From NCBI RefSeq assembly GCF_002149965.1, contig NZ_MSQB01000025.1:1-64000 (forward strand): a stretch of DNA of 64,000 nucleotides, written 5' to 3'. The notes beneath the pieces were generated by a model. That model did not search any database and was not told where the DNA came from. It saw only the letters and a list, made by a program, of their open reading frames with translations. Positions 16,272-25,767 of this stretch are shown here, piece by piece. Position 1 is the first letter of the stretch. Every line of letters starts with the position of its first letter. The position numbers were made by a program, and so were the translations under genes. This DNA is from Novosphingobium panipatense (GTDB taxonomy: Bacteria; Pseudomonadota; Alphaproteobacteria; Sphingomonadales; Sphingomonadaceae).

Positions 16272-17207
16272 ATGAACCTTGCCCAGATCCCCGTCCTCAG
16301 CCTCGAAGCCGACCGCGCCGATTTCTCGCAGCGTATCGGCGAGAGCTTCCGCACTTTCGGCTTCGCCATGGTCCGCGACCACGGCATCGACCAGGCCCTG
16401 ATCGACCGCGCCTGGGCGCTCACCGCAGAGTTCTTCGCCCTGCCGGACGCGGTCAAGCGCGGCTATTTCATCGCAGGCCAGGGCGGCGCACGCGGCTATA
16501 CCCCGTTCCGCACCGAAGTGGCCAAGGGCGCGACCGAGAAGGACCTCAAGGAATTCTGGCACATCGGCCGGGACCTCCCCGCCGGTTCGCCGCTGGCCGC
16601 CTCTATGCCCCCCAACATCTGGCCCAGCGAAGTGGACGGCTTCCAGGAAACCTTCACCGAACTCTACGCCCAGTTCGACAAGGCCGGCGCCGAGATCCTC
16701 GCCGCGATCGCCGTCTATCTCGGCCTCGATTCGCGCTGGTTCGATCCGGCGATCGAGGACGGCAATTCGGTGCTGCGCCTGCTGCACTATCCGCCCGTGG
16801 CCGAAGGCGCCGGCGGTGCGATCCGTGCCGGCGCCCATGAGGACATCAACCTCATTACCCTGTTGCTCGGCGCGCAGGAAGCGGGTCTCGAACTGCTCGG
16901 CAAGAACGGCGAATGGCTTTCCGTCGCTCCGCCCGAAGGCGCAGTGGTCATCAACATCGGCGACATGCTCCAGCGCCTGACCAACCACGTCCTGCCTTCC
17001 ACCACGCACCGCGTGCGCAACCCCGCGGGCGACCGCGCCGCGCACAGCCGCTATTCGATGCCGTTCTTCCTGCACCTTCGCAGCGACTTCCCGTTCAAGA
17101 CGCTGGACCAGTGCATCACTGAGGAAAACCCGGATCGCTATCCGGTCAGCATCACCGCCGACGACTACCTCCAGGAACGTCTGCGCGAAATCGGCCTCAA
17201 GATGTGA
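16272..17207 (+). CDS. Isopenicillin N synthase-like 2-oxoglutarate/Fe(II) oxygenase
   Basis: 311 residues. The non-haem iron ligands are visible as H-x-D in GAHEDIN and the distal His in STTHRV, and the 2-oxoglutarate-binding Arg-x-Ser in SRYSMPFF. An N-terminal DIOX_N segment precedes them (VRDHGIDQALIDRAWALTAEFF). The substrate cannot be deduced; family members hydroxylate or desaturate diverse small molecules. It stands alone between divergent and hairpin-bounded flanks. Confidence 0.88.
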   Translation: MNLAQIPVLSLEADRADFSQRIGESFRTFGFAMVRDHGIDQALIDRAWALTAEFFALPDAVKRGYFIAGQGGARGYTPFRTEVAKGATEKDLKEFWHIGRDLPAGSPLAASMPPNIWPSEVDGFQETFTELYAQFDKAGAEILAAIAVYLGLDSRWFDPAIEDGNSVLRLLHYPPVAEGAGGAIRAGAHEDINLITLLLGAQEAGLELLGKNGEWLSVAPPEGAVVINIGDMLQRLTNHVLPSTTHRVRNPAGDRAAHSRYSMPFFLHLRSDFPFKTLDQCITEENPDRYPVSITADDYLQERLREIGLKM

Positions 17208-17216
17208 TCGACAACA

Positions 17217-17249
17217 GGCCGCCGCGCTCCTCTCGGAAGCGCGGCGGCC
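17217..17249 (+). terminator. GC-rich hairpin after the oxygenase gene
   Basis: A perfect 12-base stem GGCCGCCGCGCT/AGCGCGGCGGCC starts 10 bases after the stop. There is no strong T-run (the sequence following is CATTCGATTT), so termination efficiency is uncertain. Confidence 0.55.
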
Positions 17250-17319
17250 CATTCGATTTAACCAATATTTCAGTCCACTGCGCTAGGTAACCGTCCGGGG
17301 ATCTAGCAGGGGGACATTG

Positions 17320-19071
17320 GTGAACAGAATTGGGGGGGTGATCGGAACTGGGGCGACACGGGTCGAGGCGGATGGCGACGGGGATCGCCAGGTCGACATC
17401 GTCGCACTCGGCATTGTCACGGCCGCCATCCTGCTGTTCATCGCCACCGGCGCCGCGATCGGCCCGGCCGTCGTGAAGTCGCTTGCCGGACGCGGCCCCG
17501 GGCCGGATCGCTTCCTGCTCAACGCCTTCCTGCTCAACATCGCCATCATCATCTTCGGATGGAGCCGCTATCGCCAGCTCTGCGACGAGATCCGGCAGCG
17601 CAAGCGCGCCGAACAACATGCCCGCCACCTCGCCGAAACCGATCCGCTCACCGGGTTCCTGAACCGCCGCAGCTTTCACCGCGCCGTGGACGAACTGGTG
17701 CGAGGCGCGGAGTGCCGCGAGCGCGCCGTCGTGCTGGCGATGATCGATCTCGACAATTTCAAGCAGGTCAACGACTGCAACGGCCACAAGACCGGCGACC
17801 GGCTGCTTCAGGAATGCGGACGCCGCATTTCCGGTTGCCTGCCCGACGGCGCCCTGATCAGCCGCATCGGCGGTGACGAATTCGCCGTCGCCATGGAGTT
17901 CGTGCCCCATCGCGCCGACCGGATCGACCGTATCGCCGCATTGCTGGTGGAAGCCATCGGTCAGAGCGCCTCGGTCAATGCCATCAACATTGATGTCACG
18001 GCCTCGATCGGTCTCTCTCGTTCGGATCTGCTCCACCCTGCGCCGGGCGAGGATGGGAGCAGCCCGGATTCCCGCGTGCTGCTCGATAGGGCGGACATCG
18101 CCATGTATCATGCCAAGCGCCAGGGCCGGAACAGCTTCCACTGGTTCGAGGCACCGATGGCCGAGGAAATGCGGCTTCGCAGCGAGTTGGAAACCGGCAT
18201 TCGCCAGGGCATATCCGCAGGCGAGTTCGTGCCTTTCTATGAGCGGCAGGTCGATCTCCAGACCGGCGAACTCACCGGCTTCGAGATGCTGGCGCGCTGG
18301 AATTCCCCGCGCTTCGGCATTGTCGCCCCCGACATCTTCATTCCCGTCGCCGAGGAGATCGGCGCCATTGCCGCGCTTTCGGAACGGCTCATCGCGCGCG
18401 CCTTGCAGGACGCGCAGGAATGGGACGCGCGGCTGACGCTGTCGGTCAATATCTCGCCCGTGCAGCTGCGCGATCCCTGGTTCGCGCAGAAGCTGCTGAA
18501 GCTTCTGCTGGAAGCCAGCTTCCCGCCGCACCGGCTGGAGATCGAGATCACCGAATCCTGCCTGCACCAGAATATCGCCCAGGTCCGCTCGCTGATCGCC
18601 AGCCTCAAGAACCAGGGTATCAAGGTCAGCCTCGACGATTTCGGCACCGGTTTCAGTTCGCTCGCCATGCTGCGCAGCCTGCCCTTCGACCGCATCAAGA
18701 TCGATCGCTCCTTCGTGTCCGGCCTGGCCGAAAACAAGGACAGCGCCGCCATCGTCCATGCCATCGCGCTGTTGGGCAAGGGGCTGGGCTTGCCGGTAAC
18801 CGCCGAAGGGGTCGAAAACGGCGAAGTGCTCTCCCACTTGCGGCAATATGGTCCGATCAAGGGTCAGGGCTATCTCTATGGCCGCCCGCGTCCGGCGGAC
18901 CAGCTTGCCGAATGGCTCGAAGGCGTCGAGATCGTGGCCGATGCCGAAACGATCAACGATCTCGACATCCTGCGCCGCAGGATCGAGGCCCGCCAGGAAC
19001 AGGAACGGCGCCAGGAGGAACGGGAAGCTGCTGCCGGCACCCCGCACGATCCGCTGCCCCGTAGCGCCTGA
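17320..19071 (+). CDS. Diguanylate cyclase/phosphodiesterase (GGDEF-EAL) membrane protein
   Basis: About 583 residues. Two membrane spans at the N-terminus (roughly residues 29-50 and 68-85) flank a short periplasmic loop. A GGDEF domain follows with an intact GGDEF active site (residues 184-188), then an EAL domain with EMLAR, EITES, DDFGTG, KIDRSF and AEGVE motifs, all needed for c-di-GMP hydrolysis. Both activities could be retained. Start GTG at 17320 is preferred over the TTG at 17317 because AGGGGG is then about six bases away. No sensory domain beyond the membrane region is visible. Confidence 0.93.
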   Translation: MNRIGGVIGTGATRVEADGDGDRQVDIVALGIVTAAILLFIATGAAIGPAVVKSLAGRGPGPDRFLLNAFLLNIAIIIFGWSRYRQLCDEIRQRKRAEQHARHLAETDPLTGFLNRRSFHRAVDELVRGAECRERAVVLAMIDLDNFKQVNDCNGHKTGDRLLQECGRRISGCLPDGALISRIGGDEFAVAMEFVPHRADRIDRIAALLVEAIGQSASVNAINIDVTASIGLSRSDLLHPAPGEDGSSPDSRVLLDRADIAMYHAKRQGRNSFHWFEAPMAEEMRLRSELETGIRQGISAGEFVPFYERQVDLQTGELTGFEMLARWNSPRFGIVAPDIFIPVAEEIGAIAALSERLIARALQDAQEWDARLTLSVNISPVQLRDPWFAQKLLKLLLEASFPPHRLEIEITESCLHQNIAQVRSLIASLKNQGIKVSLDDFGTGFSSLAMLRSLPFDRIKIDRSFVSGLAENKDSAAIVHAIALLGKGLGLPVTAEGVENGEVLSHLRQYGPIKGQGYLYGRPRPADQLAEWLEGVEIVADAETINDLDILRRRIEARQEQERRQEEREAAAGTPHDPLPRSA

Positions 19072-19130
19072 CAGCCGGGTCCTCGCGGCTTTCGCTGGAC
19101 CTGACGCCGCCTAGCGCATAAATCGCCGCC

Positions 19131-19949
19131 ATGCGGATCGAATTCACCAAGATGCACGGCCTGGGCAACGACTTCGTCGTGCTCGACGGCCGCACCGACG
19201 CTCTGCCGGTCGTGGATGCCGCACTGGCGGCAGCCCTCGCCGATCGCCACACCGGCATCGGCTGCGACCAGCTGGTAATCCTCGCCCCTTCCGACCGGGG
19301 CGACTTTCGCATGCGCATCTTCAACGGCGACGGCAGCGAAGTGGAAGCCTGCGGCAACGCCACCCGCGCCATCGGGTTGCTCCACGGCCATCCCGCCCTG
19401 ATCGAAACGCTGGGCGGCATGGTCTCCACGACCCCAACGGACGGCGGCATCAGCGTGGAGATGGGCAAGCCCCGGTTCGACTGGAACGCGATTCCGCTCG
19501 GCTATCCGATGGACACCTACAAGATGCCGGTGGCCTGGGAAGAACTGATCAATCCCATCGCCGTCAATGTCGGCAACCCGCACGTGATCTTCTTCGTCGA
19601 GGATCCCTACGCCATCGACATGGTCCGCCTCGGTCCGCTGATCGAGAACGATCCCCTGTTCCCGGAACGCATCAACGTCAACGTCGCCGCCGTCACCGCG
19701 CGCGATGCGATCACCTTGCGCGTCTGGGAACGCGGCGCCGGACTTACCCGCGCCTGCGGCACCGGCGCCTGCGCCACGGCCATCGGCGCGATGAAGCGCG
19801 GCCTCGTCGATCGCAAGGTCACCGTCACCCTGCCCGGCGGCCCGCTGACCATCGAATGGCGCGCCGACGACGAGATCGTCATGACCGGACCCGCCACCGA
19901 ATCGTTCCGGGGCTCTTTCGCGGCGGCGGACTACGGGATCGCAGATTGA
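19131..19949 (+). CDS. dapF: Diaminopimelate epimerase
   Basis: 272 residues. It interconverts LL- and meso-diaminopimelate for lysine and peptidoglycan synthesis. The two catalytic cysteines are visible: Cys74 in EACGNATR and Cys209 in TRACGTGACA, together with KMHGLGNDF at the N-terminus. It is the first gene of a tight operon: its stop overlaps the mtaB start (TTGA). Confidence 0.97.
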   Translation: MRIEFTKMHGLGNDFVVLDGRTDALPVVDAALAAALADRHTGIGCDQLVILAPSDRGDFRMRIFNGDGSEVEACGNATRAIGLLHGHPALIETLGGMVSTTPTDGGISVEMGKPRFDWNAIPLGYPMDTYKMPVAWEELINPIAVNVGNPHVIFFVEDPYAIDMVRLGPLIENDPLFPERINVNVAAVTARDAITLRVWERGAGLTRACGTGACATAIGAMKRGLVDRKVTVTLPGGPLTIEWRADDEIVMTGPATESFRGSFAAADYGIAD

Positions 19950-21124
19950 CCGTCGAAGTCCATTCGCTCGGCTGCCGCCTCAATATTTCCGAAAGCGAAA
20001 CGCTGCGCGGCCTGCTGCGCGGCGCGGAAGATTTGGTCGTCGTCAACTCATGCGCGGTCACTGCCGAGGCGGTGCGCCAGACCCGTCAGGCCATTCGCCG
20101 CGCCCGCAAGGAACGGCCGGATGCGCGCCTGATCGTCACCGGCTGCGCCGCCGAAGTCGAACGCGCGATGCTGGCCGCCATGCCCGAAGTCGACGGACTG
20201 GTGCCGAATACCGCCAAGCTCGACCCGCGTGCCTGGAACGTACCCGTCACCCCTGCTCCCGTCGAACGCCGCGCCTATACGCGCGGCTTCGTGCAAGTGC
20301 AGAACGGCTGCGACCACGCCTGCACCTTCTGCGTGATCCCCCAGGGGCGCGGTCCCAGCCGCTCGCGCAGCGTGGCGGACGTGCTGCGCGACGTGGCGGT
20401 TCATCTGGACGCAGGCGTGAACGAGATCGTCCTGACCGGCGTGGACCTCACCTCCTGGGGTAGCGACCTCGAAGGCGCTCCCCGCCTGGGCACCCTCTGC
20501 GAAGCGATCCTCGCGAACTATCCTGCCCTGCCGCGCCTGCGCCTTTCCTCGATAGATGGGGCCGAAGTGGATGATGCCCTGTTCGCGCTGCTGGCGGGCG
20601 AGGCACGGGTCATGCCGCATGTCCACCTCTCGCTCCAGCATGGGCACGACGTGATCCTCAAGCGCATGAAGCGGCGCCACAGCCGCGCCGATGCCGTGAA
20701 TCTCGTCTCGGCCCTGCGCGCGCGCCGCCCGGAAATCGCTATCGGCGCCGATCTGATCGCAGGCTTTCCGACCGAGGACGAGGAGGCCCATGCCGCCAAC
20801 CTCTCCATCGTCGAAGCGCTGCAGGTCGTCCACGGCCACGTCTTTCCCTATTCGCAGCGCCCCGGCACCCCGGCGGCGCGCATGCCGCAAGTCGATGCCG
20901 CCGCCATCAAGCACCGCGCCGCCGAACTGCGCACGAAAATCGCGGAAACACGGGCAAGCTGGCTGGCCGGCCTTGTCGGCAAACCGCTATCCGTGCTTGC
21001 CGAAAGAGGCGCGAAAGGCCATGCGGAAAACTTCGCTGCCGTGCGGCTGCCCGCCGACGTGCAGCCCGGCACGCTGATCCGCGTTACGCCCGCAAGGGTA
21101 GTCGAAGGAATACTGGAATCATGA
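19946..21124 (+). CDS. mtaB: tRNA t6A37 methylthiotransferase
   Basis: 392 residues from a TTG start that overlaps the dapF stop by four bases. Radical SAM enzyme converting t6A37 to ms2t6A37 in tRNA. N-terminal UPF0004 domain with three cluster cysteines (SLGCRLN, NSCAVT, VTGCAAE) and a radical SAM motif C-x3-C-x2-C in GCDHACTFC, then a C-terminal TRAM-like region. SLGCRLN is the MtaB rather than MiaB signature. The stop overlaps ftsY (ATGA). A longer in-frame reading back into dapF is not used. Confidence 0.92.
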   Translation: MTVEVHSLGCRLNISESETLRGLLRGAEDLVVVNSCAVTAEAVRQTRQAIRRARKERPDARLIVTGCAAEVERAMLAAMPEVDGLVPNTAKLDPRAWNVPVTPAPVERRAYTRGFVQVQNGCDHACTFCVIPQGRGPSRSRSVADVLRDVAVHLDAGVNEIVLTGVDLTSWGSDLEGAPRLGTLCEAILANYPALPRLRLSSIDGAEVDDALFALLAGEARVMPHVHLSLQHGHDVILKRMKRRHSRADAVNLVSALRARRPEIAIGADLIAGFPTEDEEAHAANLSIVEALQVVHGHVFPYSQRPGTPAARMPQVDAAAIKHRAAELRTKIAETRASWLAGLVGKPLSVLAERGAKGHAENFAAVRLPADVQPGTLIRVTPARVVEGILES

Positions 21125-22062
21125 GTACCGAAGGCCAGCAGGCTGAGCGCGACTGGGCCGACCGCCTGTTCGGCGGCTTTCGCAAGACCTCCGAACGCCT
21201 GAGCGAGAACCTGTCCGGCATCGTCGGCAAGACCAGGCTGGAAGAGGCGCAGCTCGACGATATCGAGGATGCGCTGATCATGTCGGACCTCGGCCCCCGC
21301 GCCGCCGCCCGCATCCGCGCCCGCCTTGCCGACGAACGCTTCGAGCGCGATGCCGATGAACGCGCGATCATGGAAGTGGTCGCCCGCGAGATCGCGGAAA
21401 TCCTCCGCCCGGTGGCCAAGCCGCTCGACGTCGTCGCCTTCCCCCGCCCGCAGGTGATCCTGGTGATCGGCGTCAACGGTTCGGGCAAGACCACGACGAT
21501 CGCCAAGCTGGCGCACTTGTTCCAGGAACAGGACTATTCGGTCATGCTGGCGGCGGGCGACACCTTCCGCGCCGCCGCGATCGGCCAGCTCGGCGTCTGG
21601 GCGGACCGCCTCGGCATTCCGCTGGTCAAGGGCCCGGAAGGCGGCGATCCCGCCTCGATCGTGTTCGATGCCGTGAAGGCCGCCACCGACCAGGGCATCG
21701 ACGCCCTGATCGTCGATACCGCCGGTCGTCTCCAGAACAAGCGCGAGCTGATGGACGAACTGTCCAAGATCCGCCGCGTGCTGGGCCGCCTCAACCCCGA
21801 GGCGCCGCATGACGTGGTGCTCGTGCTCGACGCCACCAACGGCCAGAACGCGCTTTCGCAGATCGAGATATTCAAGGAAGTGGCCGGGGTTTCCGGCCTG
21901 ATCATGACCAAGCTGGATGGCACCGCGCGCGGCGGCGTCCTCGTCGCGGCGGCCGAGCAGTACGGGTTGCCCATCCACGCCATCGGCGTGGGCGAGAAGA
22001 TCGACGACTTGCGCCCCTTCAACCCGGACCTCCTGGCCCGCGTGATCGCAGGGATCGCCTGA
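21121..22062 (+). CDS. ftsY: Signal recognition particle receptor FtsY
   Basis: 313 residues, the short alphaproteobacterial form with almost no acidic A domain, followed by the N and G domains. GTPase motifs: GVNGSGKTTTIAKLA (P-loop), DTFRAAA, DTAGRLQNK, and TKLDGTARGG. It receives ribosome-bound SRP at the inner membrane, working with Ffh encoded at 55651-57105. It is coupled on both sides (ATGA with mtaB, TGATG with yciB). Confidence 0.97.
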   Translation: MSTEGQQAERDWADRLFGGFRKTSERLSENLSGIVGKTRLEEAQLDDIEDALIMSDLGPRAAARIRARLADERFERDADERAIMEVVAREIAEILRPVAKPLDVVAFPRPQVILVIGVNGSGKTTTIAKLAHLFQEQDYSVMLAAGDTFRAAAIGQLGVWADRLGIPLVKGPEGGDPASIVFDAVKAATDQGIDALIVDTAGRLQNKRELMDELSKIRRVLGRLNPEAPHDVVLVLDATNGQNALSQIEIFKEVAGVSGLIMTKLDGTARGGVLVAAAEQYGLPIHAIGVGEKIDDLRPFNPDLLARVIAGIA

Positions 22063-22715
22063 TGAACGCCGAAACCGCACCCGCCCAGAAGCCCAAGAGC
22101 TCCTGGGTCAATCTCGTCGTCGATTTCGGCCCGCTGCTGATCTTCTTCCTCGCCTATCGCCACTTTTCTCCTGCGGGCGAAGGCGATACGATCGGCACCG
22201 TATCCGCCGTGATCAAGGGTACGATCGCCTTCATGATCGCGACCGTGATCGCGCTGGGCGTGTCGAAATGGCGGCTCGGCCACATCTCGCCGATGCTCTG
22301 GTTGACAACGGTTCTGATCGTCGGCTTCGGCGCGCTGACCGTTGTGTTCCACGATGCCTTCTGGATCCAGATCAAGCCCACGGCCGTCTACCTGATGTTC
22401 GCCGCCGTACTTTTCGTGGGCCTCATGCGCGGCAAGCCCATGCTCAAGTACCTGCTCCAGTCCGCCTTCGAAGGGCTGAACGAGGAAGGCTGGATGAAGC
22501 TCTCGCGCAACTGGGCCTGGTTCTTCGTCCTGCTGGCGGTGCTGAACACGGCGCTGGTCTTCACCGTGAGCTTCGACACCTGGCTTCAGGCCAAGCTCTG
22601 GGGCTTCACCGTGCTTTCGTTCGTCTTCACCTTCTCGCAGCTTCCCATGGTGCTGAAGCACGGCATGGGCGAGGCCGCGAAGGAAGAAGTGATCGAGAAC
22701 CCGCCGCACGACTGA
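22062..22715 (+). CDS. yciB: Inner membrane-spanning protein YciB (septation protein A family)
   Basis: 217 residues with about five membrane spans. Family blocks are visible: FGPLLIFFLAYRH near the start, FWIQIKPT, and NWAWFFVLLAVLNT. YciB helps maintain cell envelope integrity and interacts with elongation and division machinery in E. coli. Its start shares one base with the ftsY stop. A GC-rich hairpin follows the stop. Confidence 0.93.
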   Translation: MNAETAPAQKPKSSWVNLVVDFGPLLIFFLAYRHFSPAGEGDTIGTVSAVIKGTIAFMIATVIALGVSKWRLGHISPMLWLTTVLIVGFGALTVVFHDAFWIQIKPTAVYLMFAAVLFVGLMRGKPMLKYLLQSAFEGLNEEGWMKLSRNWAWFFVLLAVLNTALVFTVSFDTWLQAKLWGFTVLSFVFTFSQLPMVLKHGMGEAAKEEVIENPPHD

Positions 22716-22729
22716 ACCGATCCGGGCGG

Positions 22730-22751
22730 CGGACCTACCGCCGCCCGGGAC
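22730..22751. terminator. Bidirectional GC-rich hairpin between convergent genes
   Basis: CCGGGCGGCGG and CCGCCGCCCGG form an 11-base perfect stem between yciB (+) and the secreted-protein gene (-). T-runs are absent on both sides, so this is a candidate terminator only. Confidence 0.4.
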
Positions 22752-22755
22752 AGGA

Positions 22756-23586
22756 TCAGCCGACCGAGCGGCAATCCTTCAGTAGCAGGATGTGATCCGT
22801 CGGGCTGAAGTTGTCGTAGACGCCGCTCATCCTGATACTCTTGCCCGGCTTGAGCTGAAGCGTGAACGCTGCCTGCCCCTTGGCCATGACGCAGGCGATA
22901 TCGGTCTTGAACGCGGCTTGCCCCGGCAGGCGGATGGCCTGTTCATAGGGGTGCGGGATCTTGTAGGTGACGATGTAGTCGCCGCGATCCTTCGCGATCT
23001 CTCCCACCATGCCCTTGATGATGAACGTCTTGTGCTCGTAGCGCAGCGGGATCGCGGCGGCATTACGCTCGGTGTCCTTGGAGATCTGCTGCGATAGCGA
23101 GAGCGCGTCCATCTCCAGCGCCGGCGCGGTGCTTACCGCCTTCATCCCCGCATTCGCCGCCGCAAGCCCCGCCTTGCCGCCCTTGAGGCCGCCCAGCATC
23201 TCGCACATCTCGGTCTTGGCGGCTTCCGAGGGGACGGTCTGCCCGCCGCGCAGCTTGGCCTCCATCTGGACGGTGCCCTGCCCGCCCGCGTTCGTCGCCG
23301 TGATGGTGATCGGGAATGCCCGCGCCTTGCCGGTCTGCGGCTGCTCGATCAGCATCGAACCATCCTCCGGTTCGGCGACGATCACGTCATAGCCCTTGGC
23401 CGCGACGATACCGCGCATCTGCCCGATCGCGCTGGCGGGCGTCAGATCGGGCACCGTGACCGTTGCGGTGAAGCGCATGCCGCTCAGGATCGAGCCGGCC
23501 TTGGCGAACGTCTCGTCACAGGTCGCCGCCTGGGCGACCGAGGGCAGGAACAGGGCCGCACCGGCGACCAGAACACAGGAACGCAT
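22756..23586 (-). CDS. Secreted protein with C-terminal OB-fold (tRNA_anti-like) region
   Basis: 276 residues with a clear signal peptide (VLVAGAALFLPSVAQA, cleavage before ATCDE). A first domain (to about residue 160) is followed by a region (about 165-273) resembling OB-fold tRNA_anti-like domains: KTFIIKGMVGEI, DYIVTYKIP, ACVMAKG, GKSIRMSGVYD, ILLLKDC. Four cysteines could form disulfides in the periplasm. The function is unknown. It is a monocistronic gene converging on yciB. Confidence 0.72.
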   Translation of the reverse strand: MRSCVLVAGAALFLPSVAQAATCDETFAKAGSILSGMRFTATVTVPDLTPASAIGQMRGIVAAKGYDVIVAEPEDGSMLIEQPQTGKARAFPITITATNAGGQGTVQMEAKLRGGQTVPSEAAKTEMCEMLGGLKGGKAGLAAANAGMKAVSTAPALEMDALSLSQQISKDTERNAAAIPLRYEHKTFIIKGMVGEIAKDRGDYIVTYKIPHPYEQAIRLPGQAAFKTDIACVMAKGQAAFTLQLKPGKSIRMSGVYDNFSPTDHILLLKDCRSVG

Positions 23587-23692
23587 GATTTCCCCCTAAC
23601 TCAAGAAGCAAAGTTGCGTCCTATCAGAGGGATATGTTCAAAACCGATGACAAATACCGTCAGCAGGGCAACAACCTGCCCTGCCGAGAGTC

Positions 23693-25663
23693 TCAGATTT
23701 CCAGTTGGCTGCCCAGTTCCACCACGCGGTTGGTCGGCAGGCGGAAGAACTCCATGGCGCTGGCGGCATTGCGCATCATCCAGGCGAAGAGCTTCTCGCG
23801 CCAGATCGCCATGCCGGGCTTGGCGGAGGGGACCAGGGTCTGGCGCGAGAGGAAGAAGCTGGTCTTCATCATCTCGAAGGGTCCGCCGCACATTTCCGAA
23901 TGGGCCAGCGCTGCGGGCACGTCGGTCTCCTCCATGAAGCCGTAGCGCAGGGTCATGCGATAGAAGCCCTGCCCCAGTTCGGTGACCGAATAGCGTTCGC
24001 CGGGCTCGACGTAGGGGACGTCCTGCACTTCCACGGTCAGCACCACGACGCGCTCGTGCAGCACCTTGTTGTGCTTGATGTTGTGCAGCAGCGCCGAGGG
24101 CACGCCCGCATTGCTGGAGGCCATGAAGATCGCCGTTCCCGGCACCCGCGCGGCCGAACCGTGCGCGCTCTTGGCGAAGACGTTGAGCGGCAGGGCGGCC
24201 TCGGTCATGCGCTCGCGCATGAGGCGGCGGCCCTTGTTCCAGGTGGTCAGCAGGGTGAAGGCAATGCCGCCGATCAGCAGCGGGAACCAGCCGCCATCGG
24301 GCACCTTGGTGGCGTTGGCCGCGAAATAGGCGCCGTCGACCACGAAGAAGGTGACGATGACCGGTATCGCCAGCCACAGCTTCCAGCGCCAGAGCACGAT
24401 CAGCAGCACCGCCATCAGGCAGGTGTCGATCAGCATCGCCCCGGTCACCGCGATGCCGTAGGCCGAGGCGAGGTTCGAGGAATTCTGGAACACCAGCACC
24501 AGCACGATCACGCCGGTCATCAGGGCCCAGTTCACGAAGGGAATGTAGATCTGCCCCACCTCGTGCTCGCTGGTATGGCGGGTCGAGAGGCGAGGAATGA
24601 AGCCAAGCTGCATCGCCTGGTGCGTGATCGAGAATGCGCCGGAAATCACCGCCTGGCTGGCGATGAAGGTGGCGCACGTCGCAAGGATCACCAGCGGCAG
24701 ACGCAGGCTTTCGGGCGCGAGGTTGAAGAAGGGGTTCTTCATGGCTTCCGCCGCAGCCGAATCGTCCAGCCCCAGGATCATTGCCGCCTGGCCGAAATAG
24801 TTGATCAGCAGGCAGGGCATGACCACCCCGAACCAGGAAAGGCGCAGCGGCCCCCGGCCGAAATGCCCCATGTCGGAGTAGAGCGCCTCGGCGCCGGTCA
24901 CTGCCAGAACGACCGAACCCAGCGCCAGGAAACCCAGCACCTTGTCGGTCATGAAGAACTGGACCGCGTACCACGGGTTCAGCGCCACCAGCACGGACGG
25001 CATCTGCACGAGGTGATAGATGCCCAGGATCGCCAGCACGGCGAAATAGACGATCATCACCGGCGCGAACAGCGCACCCACTTTGGCCGTGCCGCTCTTC
25101 TGGATCACGAAAAGCGCGATCAGCAGCACCAACGCGATCGGCAGGACCAGCGGCGCCAGGCGCGATTCGACGACGGTAAGGCCTTCCACGGCCGAAAGCA
25201 CCGAGACGGCGGGCGTGATCATCGAATCGCCGTAGAACAGCGAGGTCGCGAAAACGCCCAGCAGGACCACCAGCGGGCCATAGCGGCTCTTGCGGATCAC
25301 GCCGGAAATCAGCGCCACCAGCGCAAGGCTGCCGCCCTGCCCCTTGTTGTCCGCGCGCATCAGGATGCCGACGTACTGGACGGACACGACCAGCGTCATC
25401 GACCAGAAGATCAGGCTGACGACGCCAAGGATGTGCAGTTCGTCGATCGCCAGCGGATGCGGGCCGACGAAGGTTTCGCGAAAGGCGTAAAGCGGGCTGG
25501 TGCCGATGTCGCCGAAGACGACGCCGACCGCGCCCAGAGCCAGCTTGGTGATGTTCCCCGAACCGTGTCCGGGTTCATATCTACCTGCGGCCGGGGCTTT
25601 TCGCCCCGTTGCCGGATCGATTACCGTCGGGACGATAGCCGTGTCCGAACCTGTGTCACTCAT
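23693..25663 (-). CDS. kup: Potassium uptake protein of the KUP family
   Basis: About 656 residues: twelve membrane spans followed by a cytoplasmic C-terminal domain. Family blocks are clear: ALGAVGVVFGDIGTSPLYA at the first span, ADNKGQGGSLAL, and FYGDSMITPAVSVLSAVEGL. It imports potassium by proton symport. The ATG at 25663 (MSDTGSDTA) is favoured; a GTG at 25702 would add 13 residues. A very long open frame lies antisense to the gene but is a codon-bias shadow. Confidence 0.95.
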   Translation of the reverse strand: MSDTGSDTAIVPTVIDPATGRKAPAAGRYEPGHGSGNITKLALGAVGVVFGDIGTSPLYAFRETFVGPHPLAIDELHILGVVSLIFWSMTLVVSVQYVGILMRADNKGQGGSLALVALISGVIRKSRYGPLVVLLGVFATSLFYGDSMITPAVSVLSAVEGLTVVESRLAPLVLPIALVLLIALFVIQKSGTAKVGALFAPVMIVYFAVLAILGIYHLVQMPSVLVALNPWYAVQFFMTDKVLGFLALGSVVLAVTGAEALYSDMGHFGRGPLRLSWFGVVMPCLLINYFGQAAMILGLDDSAAAEAMKNPFFNLAPESLRLPLVILATCATFIASQAVISGAFSITHQAMQLGFIPRLSTRHTSEHEVGQIYIPFVNWALMTGVIVLVLVFQNSSNLASAYGIAVTGAMLIDTCLMAVLLIVLWRWKLWLAIPVIVTFFVVDGAYFAANATKVPDGGWFPLLIGGIAFTLLTTWNKGRRLMRERMTEAALPLNVFAKSAHGSAARVPGTAIFMASSNAGVPSALLHNIKHNKVLHERVVVLTVEVQDVPYVEPGERYSVTELGQGFYRMTLRYGFMEETDVPAALAHSEMCGGPFEMMKTSFFLSRQTLVPSAKPGMAIWREKLFAWMMRNAASAMEFFRLPTNRVVELGSQLEI

Positions 25664-25767
25664 TCCAGCGCCCCGTAATGGCTTTGCCGCGTCGGCATTC
25701 ACCCCCGCAACAAGCGCCCGCCGTTAGCAGCATGGCAGGAGCCTAGCAACGACCGTTCGCGTCAGGT

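Noticed and set aside
23705..25678. 657-codon open frame antisense to kup
   Set aside because: Composition mirrors the codon bias of kup on the other strand; no protein family features and no ribosome site.
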